Part shown: in pieces, positions 32,059-40,497 of the stretch
Layout of the letters: each line of letters starts with the position of its first letter
Numbering within the stretch: the stretch's first letter is position 1
From: Muribaculaceae bacterium Isolate-104 (HZI)
Lineage (GTDB): Bacteria > Bacteroidota > Bacteroidia > Bacteroidales > Muribaculaceae
Direction of reading: 5' to 3'
Assembly (NCBI GenBank): GCA_003762715.1
Contig: RIBJ01000036.1
Coordinates: forward strand, 39,089-103,088
Length of the DNA: 64,000 bases
Translations under genes and position numbers: made by a program
Notes under the pieces: generated by a model
Databases searched by the model: none
The model's input: the letters and a program-made list of their open reading frames with translations, nothing else
What the model was told of the DNA's origin: nothing

Positions 32059-33723
32059 ATGCTTGAAACCCTGCATATATCAAATTACGCCCTGATTGAC
32101 AACATTGACATCACATTCAGTCCGGGGCTAAACATCATAACCGGCGAAACTGGAGCCGGAAAATCAATTATGCTCGGAGCTCTGTCACTGCTGCTCGGAG
32201 CCAGAGCCGACATGAAATCTGTCAGGAACTCAGATCGGAAAACCGTTGTCGAAGCTGTGTTCAGCATTGGCGAATACCCAGCTCTCCGAAATTTCTGTGA
32301 TGAAAATGATATTGAATGGGATGACGCAAGGTGTATTCTCAGACGCGAGATTGCGCCCGCCGGCAGAAGTCGTGCATTTGTCAACGACTCGCCTGTACCT
32401 CTGGCTAAGCTCGAAGCGGTTGCAGTGCAGCTTATCGACATTCACTCGCAACACCAGAACCAGCTGCTGTCCAGACCCGAATTTCAGCTGAAAGTCATAG
32501 ACACTCTCGCCGGAAACGAATCTGCGCTGACCACTTATCGCAGCCTGTTCAATTCGTTTCGTGATGCACTCCGCAAGCTAAAAATCGCCAAAGCAAAAAT
32601 AGAACGTACCCGCGAAGACGAGGAATTCACCAGATTCCAGCTCGAGCAGCTTGACGAACTCGACATTCACCCGGGCGAGCAGGAAGAGCTTGAACGCGAA
32701 AGAGATGTCATGACAAATCTCACAGACCTGAAGTCCTCTTTATACGATGCTCTTCAGGCTCTTGGCGACGGACAGCACAACGCCCTGTCTCTCGTTGAGG
32801 AAACCATTGCCGCCTGCGACTCTCTTGATTCACTCCTGGACGAGGATGATAAAATTCCTGAACGACTTGAAGCTGTAAAAGTAGAGCTGGGCGACATTGC
32901 CGAGACACTTGCTGCAATTGACAATAACCTTGCGGCAGACCCAGCCGAACTCGAAGCCATAGAGAGCCGGCTGCAAGAAATATACAGCCTGCAAAGCAAG
33001 CACAAGGTAGACACCGTAGAGGAACTGATTGACATAAGAGAACGGCTCCGCGAGCGACTTGATGCGCTTGACAACAGCGACACAACCATAGCAATGCTTG
33101 AAAAAGAGGCACGGCGCGCCCTTGCCCTCGCCAAGGAATCCGCTGCCGAAATTTCAGCCCGGCGCAAAGAGGCTGCGGCAAGATTTTCAAACGAGCTTAC
33201 CGCCCTTGCAACACCTCTCGGAATGAAAAACCTGCGCATGGAAGTGGCGGTAAACCCGGCTGACATATCTGCCACCGGAACTGACCATGTCGAATTCATG
33301 TTCGCATTCAACAAAAACCAGCCACTCATGCCGGTTGCCGGCATAGCCTCCGGCGGTGAGATTTCCCGGCTTATGCTGTGCCTGAAAGCCATTATCGCAG
33401 GTCACATGAGCCTGCCTACTATAATTTTCGACGAAGTAGACACCGGAGTGAGCGGCGATGTGGCAGCACGCATAGGCGCCATGATGCAGCGTATGGGCTC
33501 ATCCATACAAGTAATAACAATTACCCACCTGCCTCAGGTAGCCGCACGCGGCAACAGCCATTACAAAGTGTTCAAGCAGGATGACGAAGACTCTACTCAC
33601 ACTGCTGTCGTAGAACTGTCTGCCGAGGAGCGCATAGCCGAAATAGCGCTGATGCTCAGCGGCAACGCATCCGACCCCGCTGCCAGAGCCACCGCTAAAG
33701 TACTGCTTGACGAACAACATTAA
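32059..33723 (+). CDS. recN: DNA repair protein RecN
   Basis: A 554-residue SMC-like ATPase involved in double-strand break repair. The N-terminus has MLETLHISNYALIDNIDITF and the Walker A GETGAGKSIMLGAL (~residue 30). A long coiled-coil region rich in Glu, Leu and Ala fills ~150-370. The C-terminal half has the ABC signature IASGGEISRLMLCLKAI and Walker B TIIFDEVDTGVSGDVA. The operon partner coaBC is a common neighbour in Bacteroidetes. Confidence 0.96.
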   Translation: MLETLHISNYALIDNIDITFSPGLNIITGETGAGKSIMLGALSLLLGARADMKSVRNSDRKTVVEAVFSIGEYPALRNFCDENDIEWDDARCILRREIAPAGRSRAFVNDSPVPLAKLEAVAVQLIDIHSQHQNQLLSRPEFQLKVIDTLAGNESALTTYRSLFNSFRDALRKLKIAKAKIERTREDEEFTRFQLEQLDELDIHPGEQEELERERDVMTNLTDLKSSLYDALQALGDGQHNALSLVEETIAACDSLDSLLDEDDKIPERLEAVKVELGDIAETLAAIDNNLAADPAELEAIESRLQEIYSLQSKHKVDTVEELIDIRERLRERLDALDNSDTTIAMLEKEARRALALAKESAAEISARRKEAAARFSNELTALATPLGMKNLRMEVAVNPADISATGTDHVEFMFAFNKNQPLMPVAGIASGGEISRLMLCLKAIIAGHMSLPTIIFDEVDTGVSGDVAARIGAMMQRMGSSIQVITITHLPQVAARGNSHYKVFKQDDEDSTHTAVVELSAEERIAEIALMLSGNASDPAARATAKVLLDEQH

Positions 33724-33749
33724 ACATAACCGGACAACACAAAACAACA

Positions 33750-34502
33750 ATGACTGAAGATTACATTTTTGGCATACGCGCCGTCATGGAAGCCATAGAA
33801 GCGGGCAAAGACATTGACCGCGTATATATAAAGAAAGACCTGTCAGGCGACCTTGCCTCAGAACTGTTTGATCTCATGCGCAAGCACCGCATTGTCAGCA
33901 AGAGAGTACCTGTCGAAAGAATCAACAAAATTACACGCAAAAATCATCAGGGCGTGGTGGCAATGCTGTCTGCCGTTACTTACTATTCGCTTGACCGACT
34001 GATTCCGGAACTATACGAAGACGGTGTACTGCCATTCGTCGTTGTTCTTGACGGAGTGACAGATGTAAGGAACTTCGGCGCAATAGCCCGTACATGCGAG
34101 TGTGCCGGTGTTGATGCCATAGTCATACCAACCCACGACAGCGTGAGTGTAAACGCCGATGCTGTAAAAACATCGGCAGGAGCACTGCTGCACATACCGG
34201 TTTGTCGGGAAAGCAGCACCCTGTCGGCAATCAAACGACTGAAAAACAGCGGCTACAAAATAATCGCAGTATCTGAAAAAGCTGATATAAACTACACGCT
34301 CACCGACTATACGGTGCCGGTAGCCCTTGTTCTCGGTGCGGAAGACAAAGGCATTTCGCCGGAGGTACTGCGGGTAAGCGATATTTTTGTGTCAATTCCC
34401 ATGTTTGGCAATATTAGCTCGCTCAACGTTTCCGTCGCCGCCGGAATAACCATTTACGAAGCTGTGCGACAGCGCCTTGCCGCCGACATGGAACCGATAT
34501 GA
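33750..34502 (+). CDS. rlmB: 23S rRNA (guanosine-2'-O-)-methyltransferase RlmB family
   Basis: A protein of 250 residues with the SpoU (SPOUT) methyltransferase fold. The N-terminal substrate-binding domain (~1-75) is followed by LDGVTDVRNFGAIARTCECAGVDAIV, ALVLGAEDKGI and SIPMFGNISSLNVSVAAGITIYEAVRQR, which are motifs 1-3 with the knotted AdoMet site. Family members methylate a ribose in 23S or tRNA; RlmB (G2251) is the best match by length and opening DYIFGIRAVMEAIEAGKDID. It is the last gene of the dnaN-to-rlmB run, 26 bases after recN. Confidence 0.9.
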   Translation: MTEDYIFGIRAVMEAIEAGKDIDRVYIKKDLSGDLASELFDLMRKHRIVSKRVPVERINKITRKNHQGVVAMLSAVTYYSLDRLIPELYEDGVLPFVVVLDGVTDVRNFGAIARTCECAGVDAIVIPTHDSVSVNADAVKTSAGALLHIPVCRESSTLSAIKRLKNSGYKIIAVSEKADINYTLTDYTVPVALVLGAEDKGISPEVLRVSDIFVSIPMFGNISSLNVSVAAGITIYEAVRQRLAADMEPI

Positions 34503-34573
34503 TTGCCGGCTGTGCGCAACAGTATTTAACCGGGAAGCAATACTCTGTAACATATCCGAGCTGTATTTTTTCG

Positions 34574-34581
34574 TAACTTTG
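34574..34581 (+). promoter_or_regulatory. -7 box for the T9SS-type protein gene
   Basis: TAACTTTG ends 13 bases before the ATG. I see no TTTG at the usual upstream distance. Confidence 0.55.
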
Positions 34582-34594
34582 CAATCCGCAAATT

Positions 34595-35884
34595 ATGAAT
34601 ATCCGTCTTCTGACATATATCATCCTGATAGCTCTCGGATTTTCATCCGCAACAGGTGCATCACTGCGTTTCAGCGGATTGTCTGACGAGGTCATCCGTC
34701 TGGACACAGACAAAAGCACCGGACTTGAAGGCATCTATGTCGCATACTCACTGAACGGGCTGTCAGCCATTTACACCCCGGACAATCAGAACGCGCCGAT
34801 AAAGTGGTACAGCTATGACTACCGAGGCGGCGCATACGCTGTTGCCATTGGCAACGGCTCAGTCTATGACTCATTTTCCTCCGGCGGAGGCTACATCGTT
34901 GAGGAAGGAGACAAAAGGCTGTACTTCTGGCTTGTAGACTACAGCGCTTCGCCAATGACCGCCGGAAACCTTACTGTGTCCGGAGCAGACTGCACCAGTG
35001 TGGAACTGTCTTTTTCCGGTTCGGCACCCGCAATCGGATACTATTCAATCACCGGCAGATACTTGGAAATAGACCGACAGATTGCACTGCGCTATTACAC
35101 ACTGACACCCGGCGAGCAATACTTCTCCCAGAAAGAGATTTGCAGCACAATGGCTTCCGTTACAACCACATTCAGCATACAGCCGCCCCTGTGCGCCACC
35201 CGGTTCACACTGTCCGGCGACCGTTTCCTGACCGCATGGGGTAAAAAAATCGACTGCACTTCAGACATATTCTCCCCCATTGCAGTGGAAGGCATAACAT
35301 CTGCCGAGCAACTCACCCGCGACACGCCTAACGAACAGACATCAACCGAAGCGACGCTCGGAGGGTCTGCACCGTCAACAGTAACATTTTCAGCCTCGGT
35401 AAGCGATGCCGCTGTATTCACCGAATGGCAAATAGCCGAAGACGCTGATTTTGAAAATATAAGGCTGCGTGAAAGAGCCCTTGACTTCGAACACACATTT
35501 GCCGACACAGGCTCCTTTTATGTAAGATTCGTGTGTGCTAACGCCTACGGCTCATGCGAATGGACAAGCGACACATACACAGTGTCTACAGGCGAGTCGC
35601 GCCTACGCTGCCCGAATGCGTTTTCTCCCGGAGCGTCAGAAGGCATAAACGACGAGTGGAAGGTCAGCTACAGATCATTGATTCGCTTTGAATGCCATAT
35701 ATTCAACAGTCTCGGAGTGAAAATGGCAGAGCTTCGCGACCCCTCGCAAGGCTGGGACGGCAAATACAAAGGAACACTTGTAAAACCGGGAGTCTATTAT
35801 TATGTTATAAAAGCAACCGGCGCAGACGGAAAACAATACAACCTGAGCGGAGACATCAACATAGTCGGAACCCGCTCTCGATGA
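34595..35884 (+). CDS. Exported protein with type B (gliding-associated) C-terminal sorting domain
   Basis: A protein of 429 residues with a signal peptide (LLTYIILIALGFSSATGA). The middle is beta-rich, and ~260-330 shows a PKD/Ig-like pattern (EWQIAEDADFENIRLRERAL, TFADTGSFYVRFVC). The last ~90 residues (RCPNAFSPGASEGINDEWKV, HIFNSLGVKM, GWDGKYKGTLVKPGVYYYVI) form the type B C-terminal domain known from gliding motility and T9SS cargo. I infer secretion through the type IX system. It forms an operon with the transglycosylase and uvrA; the N-terminal part is not recognised. Confidence 0.8.
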   Translation: MNIRLLTYIILIALGFSSATGASLRFSGLSDEVIRLDTDKSTGLEGIYVAYSLNGLSAIYTPDNQNAPIKWYSYDYRGGAYAVAIGNGSVYDSFSSGGGYIVEEGDKRLYFWLVDYSASPMTAGNLTVSGADCTSVELSFSGSAPAIGYYSITGRYLEIDRQIALRYYTLTPGEQYFSQKEICSTMASVTTTFSIQPPLCATRFTLSGDRFLTAWGKKIDCTSDIFSPIAVEGITSAEQLTRDTPNEQTSTEATLGGSAPSTVTFSASVSDAAVFTEWQIAEDADFENIRLRERALDFEHTFADTGSFYVRFVCANAYGSCEWTSDTYTVSTGESRLRCPNAFSPGASEGINDEWKVSYRSLIRFECHIFNSLGVKMAELRDPSQGWDGKYKGTLVKPGVYYYVIKATGADGKQYNLSGDINIVGTRSR

Positions 35885-35908
35885 CAACCACACACTATCT
35901 ATCTCACT

Positions 35909-36841
35909 ATGAACCGTTTTTTTATTTCAACAATCACAATACTGGCAATACTCTCAGGAGCTGTACCAACTGAAGCCCAGACACCTTCTGTCGTTGTCAA
36001 CCCCACTATTCCGGCTTCTGTAACATTTGCCGGTTCAAAAATCAGTCTGGACCGAGCCGACATGTACGAGCGCTACGACAGAGAACTTACATCCATGGCA
36101 TACACTCACGGCAACACCCTTCTTACCATCAAGAGGGCCAACCGTTACTTCCCGATCATAGCACCTGTGCTGCAAAAATACGGAGTGCCCGCAGACCTTA
36201 TATATATAGCATGTATTGAAAGCCACCTCAACTCCCGCGCATACTCCCGCGCGAAAGCGGCAGGGTTGTGGCAATTCATCCCGGCAGCCGCCAAACAGTA
36301 TGGTCTTGAGGTAAACGAGTATGTCGACGAGCGCTACCACCCCGTAAAAGCGACAGAAGCCGCATGTAAATTTCTCAGAAGCATGAAAAACCGTTTTGGC
36401 TATTGGGAAAGCGCCGCCGCAGGCTACAACGCGGGCAGTGCCCGCATTGCCCGCGACCTTGAAGCCCAGGGTGTGTCAACGGCTCATGACCTGTACCTGC
36501 CAGACGAGACATCCCGCTACATATTCAGACTGCTTGCCATGAAGGAAATCATGGAAAATCCTGCAAAATACGGCTTTTATCTCAGCGCCGACCAGCTATA
36601 TTACCCCATAGAATGCTCTTCTGTTAAAGTCAGCGGAGCTGTTGAAGACTGGGCTGTATGGGCTAAATCTCACGGCACCAACTACATGACGTTACGCGAC
36701 CTGAATCCGTGGATAAGAGCCAAATCACTGCCTAACAAAACCGGCAAGACGTACGAAGTGCTTGTTCCCAAAAAAGGAGCGACACTACGATCCAACCAAA
36801 CAAAGAAAGTCTATAACCCGAAATGGACAGCAAAGCAATAA
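35909..36841 (+). CDS. Lytic transglycosylase (SLT/MltD-like)
   Basis: A protein of 310 residues with a signal peptide (ISTITILAILSGAVPTEAQ). The lysozyme-like catalytic domain spans ~85-215: VPADLIYIACIESHLNSRAY with catalytic E104, KAAGLWQFIPAAAKQYGL and AAGYNAGSARIARDL. It cleaves peptidoglycan glycan strands with formation of anhydro-muramyl ends. The C-terminal region after ~245 is related to MltD-type but has no clear LysM repeat; it ends TGKTYEVLVPKKGATLR. It overlaps uvrA by 19 bases. Confidence 0.9.
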   Translation: MNRFFISTITILAILSGAVPTEAQTPSVVVNPTIPASVTFAGSKISLDRADMYERYDRELTSMAYTHGNTLLTIKRANRYFPIIAPVLQKYGVPADLIYIACIESHLNSRAYSRAKAAGLWQFIPAAAKQYGLEVNEYVDERYHPVKATEAACKFLRSMKNRFGYWESAAAGYNAGSARIARDLEAQGVSTAHDLYLPDETSRYIFRLLAMKEIMENPAKYGFYLSADQLYYPIECSSVKVSGAVEDWAVWAKSHGTNYMTLRDLNPWIRAKSLPNKTGKTYEVLVPKKGATLRSNQTKKVYNPKWTAKQ

Positions 36842-39660
36842 ATCTTTCCGGCGACAAGTCTCTTAATGTTCTCGGCGCAAGGGTTCACAACCTCAAGAAC
36901 ATAGATGTTACCATTCCGCACAACTCCCTCACTGTAATCACAGGGCTGAGCGGCAGCGGCAAATCGTCGCTCGCTTTCGACACGATATATGCAGAAGGGC
37001 AAAGACGCTATATAGAGACATTTTCAGCCTATGCCCGAAATATGCTCGGCAATCTGCAGCGCCCGGATGTAGACAAGATTGACGGGCTAAGCCCTGTAAT
37101 TGCCATTGAACAGAAAACTATCAACCGCAATCCGAGGAGTACCCTCGGAACAACAACAGAGATATACGACTTCCTCCGACTGCTGTACGCGCGGGCAGGC
37201 GAAGCCAAAAGTTACATATCCGGCGAAGTGATGGTTAAATACACCGAGGAACGTATTGTAGAACTTATCGTCAACAAATATCTTGACAAAAAGATATACA
37301 TCCTCGCCCCGCTTGTCAAAAACAGAAAGGGACATTACAAAGAACTGTTTGACGCCCTCATAAAGAAAGGCTATCTGCATGCAAGAGTAGACGGCGAATT
37401 GCGCGAACTTGAAGGCGGCATGAAACTTGACCGCTACCGCAACCACAGCATAGAACTTGTAATAGACCGGCTTAAAGCCGGAAACAAGGAAGACTCTCGC
37501 CTGCGCGAAACCGTTGCCGAGGCTCTGCGCCAGGGCGACCACGAGCTAATGGTGTACGATGTCGACACCGAAGAGGTGAGCCATTACAGCCAGCACCTTA
37601 TGGACCCGGTTAGCGGCATTTCCTACCATGAGCCGGCTCCCCACAACTTCTCGTTCAACTCGCCTCAGGGAGCCTGTCCTTGCTGTAAAGGGCTTGGCTA
37701 TGTAAACATCGTGGATAAAGACAAGGTGATGCCCGACACCCGGCTGTCTATAAAAGACGGAGGCATAGCTCCGCTCGGAAAATATCGCAACTCCATGATT
37801 TTCTGGCAGATTCAGGCTATCTGCGAAAAGCACGGCTATGATATTTCAACTCCGATAGCCTCCCTCAGCGAAGAAGCGGTCAACGAAATTCTCAACGGGT
37901 CCAATGAACGGCTTGTCATAAAAAACGAAACTCTGTCCACCCAGAATTACTTCCAGACGTATGAAGGTGTGATTAAATACATAGAGTTGCTCCAAAACGA
38001 GGAAGAACTGTCAAGCAGCCAGAAATGGAGCGACCAGTTCTATTCGCGGGCAACATGTCCCGAATGCGGCGGAGCAAGACTCAACCGCGAGGCTCTGCAC
38101 TTCTTTATTGACGGCAAAAACATAGCCGAACTGTGCCGTATGGACATCACATCGCTATACGAATGGAGCATGAGTGTAGAAAAACGACTTTCCCCCACGC
38201 AGGCTTTTATCGCTAAGGAAATTCTGAAAGAAATACGCTCACGCCTCGGATTTCTTGTAGATGTAGGACTCGGATACCTGTCGCTCGACCGTAACTCCGC
38301 GACCCTGAGCGGTGGCGAAAGCCAGCGCATCCGCCTTGCCACACAGATAGGCAGCGAACTCGTCAACGTGCTCTATATCCTTGACGAACCGAGTATCGGA
38401 CTTCACCAGAGAGACAACAGAAGACTTATCGACTCGCTCAAGAAATTGCGCGATGCCAACAACTCTGTCATTGTGGTGGAACACGACAAAGACATGATGC
38501 TTGAAGCCGACTATGTTGTGGACATAGGACCCAAAGCCGGGCGCAAGGGCGGAGAAGTTGTGTTTCAGGGCACTCCCGACGCAATGCTTAAAAGCGGCAC
38601 ACTCACCGCAGGCTACCTCAACGGCGCGAAACAGATTGCCGTGCCTCAGACCCGCCGCAAAGGAAACGGCAAGACTCTGACCCTCAAAGGAGCCTCAGGC
38701 AACAACCTGCGAAGTGTCACTCTCACACTTCCCCTCGGCACATTCACCTGCATAGCCGGAGTGAGCGGCAGCGGCAAATCGTCACTCGTCAACGGCACAC
38801 TACGACCGATACTCACCCAGCACTTCTACCGCTCTCACGAAGCCCCACTGCCCTACGAAAGCATTGAAGGCATCGAGAACATCGATAAAGTTGTGACTGT
38901 TGACCAGTCTCCCCTCGGCAAATCGCCCCGCTCTAACCCTGCCACATATACAGGAGTGTTCACCGACATCCGAAACCTGTTTGTAGAGCTGACAGAATCA
39001 CGCATACGAGGTTACCGTCCCGGCAGATTCTCCTTCAATGTCAGCGGTGGCAGATGCGAGACATGCGGAGGAAACGGCTACCGTACAATAGAAATGAACT
39101 TTCTGCCGGATGTGCTGGTGCCATGCGAAACATGCGGCGGCAAACGCTACAATCGCGAAACCCTGGAAGTCAGATTCAAGGGCAAATCAATAGCCGATGT
39201 ACTTGACATGACAATAAACCAAGCGGTGGAATTTTTCGCAAACGTACCCGGAATACTAAAAAAAATAAAGGTGCTTCAGGAGATAGGACTCGGCTACATT
39301 AAACTCGGGCAGCCGTCGTCCACACTCAGCGGAGGCGAAAACCAAAGAGTGAAACTCGCTACAGAACTCGCAAAACGCGACACCGGCAAAACTCTTTTTA
39401 TACTTGACGAACCCACTACCGGACTTCATTTTGAAGACATAAACACCCTTCTCGGAGTGTTCAACCGACTCGTTGACAAAGGCAACACACTGCTTGTCAT
39501 AGAGCACAACCTCGATGTTGTCAAATGCGCCGACCATGTCATTGACATGGGCCCGGAAGGTGGCGCCGGTGGCGGATGCATAATAGCGGCAGGCACTCCT
39601 GAGGAAATTGCGGCAGGCAACTCGCCTACAGCTGAATTTCTGCGCGAGGAACTGCATTAG
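36823..39660 (+). CDS. uvrA: Excinuclease ABC subunit A
   Basis: A 945-residue ATPase that finds damaged DNA in nucleotide excision repair. It has two ABC modules. The first has Walker A GLSGSGKSSLAFDTIYAEG and zinc-finger cysteines in CPCCKGLGYV and CPECGGARLNREAL. The second has GVSGSGKSSLVNGTLRPIL, CETCGGNGYR and CETCGGKRYNRETL. Signatures are LSGGESQRIRLATQIG and LSGGENQRVKLATELA, with Walker B LYILDEPSIGLHQRD. Full length and intact. The first 19 bases overlap the transglycosylase gene. No uvrB or uvrC is next to it. Confidence 0.98.
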   Translation: MDSKAINLSGDKSLNVLGARVHNLKNIDVTIPHNSLTVITGLSGSGKSSLAFDTIYAEGQRRYIETFSAYARNMLGNLQRPDVDKIDGLSPVIAIEQKTINRNPRSTLGTTTEIYDFLRLLYARAGEAKSYISGEVMVKYTEERIVELIVNKYLDKKIYILAPLVKNRKGHYKELFDALIKKGYLHARVDGELRELEGGMKLDRYRNHSIELVIDRLKAGNKEDSRLRETVAEALRQGDHELMVYDVDTEEVSHYSQHLMDPVSGISYHEPAPHNFSFNSPQGACPCCKGLGYVNIVDKDKVMPDTRLSIKDGGIAPLGKYRNSMIFWQIQAICEKHGYDISTPIASLSEEAVNEILNGSNERLVIKNETLSTQNYFQTYEGVIKYIELLQNEEELSSSQKWSDQFYSRATCPECGGARLNREALHFFIDGKNIAELCRMDITSLYEWSMSVEKRLSPTQAFIAKEILKEIRSRLGFLVDVGLGYLSLDRNSATLSGGESQRIRLATQIGSELVNVLYILDEPSIGLHQRDNRRLIDSLKKLRDANNSVIVVEHDKDMMLEADYVVDIGPKAGRKGGEVVFQGTPDAMLKSGTLTAGYLNGAKQIAVPQTRRKGNGKTLTLKGASGNNLRSVTLTLPLGTFTCIAGVSGSGKSSLVNGTLRPILTQHFYRSHEAPLPYESIEGIENIDKVVTVDQSPLGKSPRSNPATYTGVFTDIRNLFVELTESRIRGYRPGRFSFNVSGGRCETCGGNGYRTIEMNFLPDVLVPCETCGGKRYNRETLEVRFKGKSIADVLDMTINQAVEFFANVPGILKKIKVLQEIGLGYIKLGQPSSTLSGGENQRVKLATELAKRDTGKTLFILDEPTTGLHFEDINTLLGVFNRLVDKGNTLLVIEHNLDVVKCADHVIDMGPEGGAGGGCIIAAGTPEEIAAGNSPTAEFLREELH

Positions 39661-39793
39661 ACACTACGCAGCTTTTTAACTGATATTTTTAAACACCACT
39701 AAGTAAGATTATAAAACCTAAAAGCCGCAAACCATGCGGCTATCCGGTGTGTTTCATAGGCAAAATACAACAACAATCAAAAACAAGATGCCT

Positions 39794-40360
39794 ATGGAAA
39801 CACTAATCAATAAAAGTATCCCCGAATTCGCCGTTACCGCATTTGTGAACGGAGAATTCAAAACCATTACCAACGCAGATCTCGTAGGAAAATGGTCTAT
39901 ATTCTTCTTTTACCCTGCCGATTTCACTTTTGTGTGCCCTACCGAATTGCTTGACATGGCTGAAAACTACGATAAATTCCGAGAGCTCGGTGCAGAGATC
40001 TATGCAGTGAGCACAGACACACAGTTTACCCACAAGGCATGGCACGACAGTTCCGAAAGCATTGCCAAAGTGAAATTTCCCATGCTTGCCGACAAGACCG
40101 GCAAACTCAGCGAGGCATTCGGAGTGCTGAACCCGCAGGATTATCTTGCCTATCGCGGCAGTTTTATCATAAATCCGGAAGGGGTGATAAAAGTGGCGGA
40201 AATCAACGACGACGGCATCGGTCGAAACTCCGAAGAGCTTTTACGCAAACTCGAGGCAGCTCAGTTTGTTGCCGAGCACGGCGACCAGGTTTGTCCCGCC
40301 CGCTGGAAAAAAGGCGAAAAGACCCTGAAACCGGGCATAGAGCTTGTAGGCAAAATATAA
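39794..40360 (+). CDS. ahpC: Peroxiredoxin, alkyl hydroperoxide reductase subunit C
   Basis: A 188-residue typical 2-Cys peroxiredoxin reducing H2O2 and organic peroxides. The peroxidatic cysteine is C48 in FTFVCPTE and the resolving cysteine is C167 in DQVCPARWKKGEKTL. The start METLINKS matches family length; ATG at 39788 would add two residues. The expected reductase AhpF is not adjacent: a hexosaminidase follows. A 6-bp hairpin (39723-39741) lies in the upstream region but has no T-tail. A terminator follows the gene. Confidence 0.95.
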   Translation: METLINKSIPEFAVTAFVNGEFKTITNADLVGKWSIFFFYPADFTFVCPTELLDMAENYDKFRELGAEIYAVSTDTQFTHKAWHDSSESIAKVKFPMLADKTGKLSEAFGVLNPQDYLAYRGSFIINPEGVIKVAEINDDGIGRNSEELLRKLEAAQFVAEHGDQVCPARWKKGEKTLKPGIELVGKI

Positions 40361-40389
40361 ACACGGCAATCATAAGTTTCTAATACCGG

Positions 40390-40426
40390 GGAGACGGCTT
40401 GATACATCGAGTCGTCTCCTTTTTTA
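40390..40426 (+). terminator. Rho-independent terminator after ahpC
   Basis: A 7-bp GC-rich stem (40390-40396 with 40413-40419) extended inward by G-T, C-G and T-A pairs, followed by seven T. Confidence 0.9.
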
Positions 40427-40459
40427 TCCTGATAGTGCTGTCAGCCCCAATTTTTTTCG

Positions 40460-40467
40460 TAACTTTG
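40460..40467 (+). promoter_or_regulatory. -7 box of the GH20 gene
   Basis: TAACTTTG, 30 bases before the ATG. No good -33 box is seen. Confidence 0.55.
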
Positions 40468-40497
40468 TGAATCATAAACCATTTTCACTTTAAATCT

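Noticed and set aside
39723..39741. 6-bp hairpin between uvrA and ahpC as a terminator
   Set aside because: The stem is short and no T-run follows on either strand.
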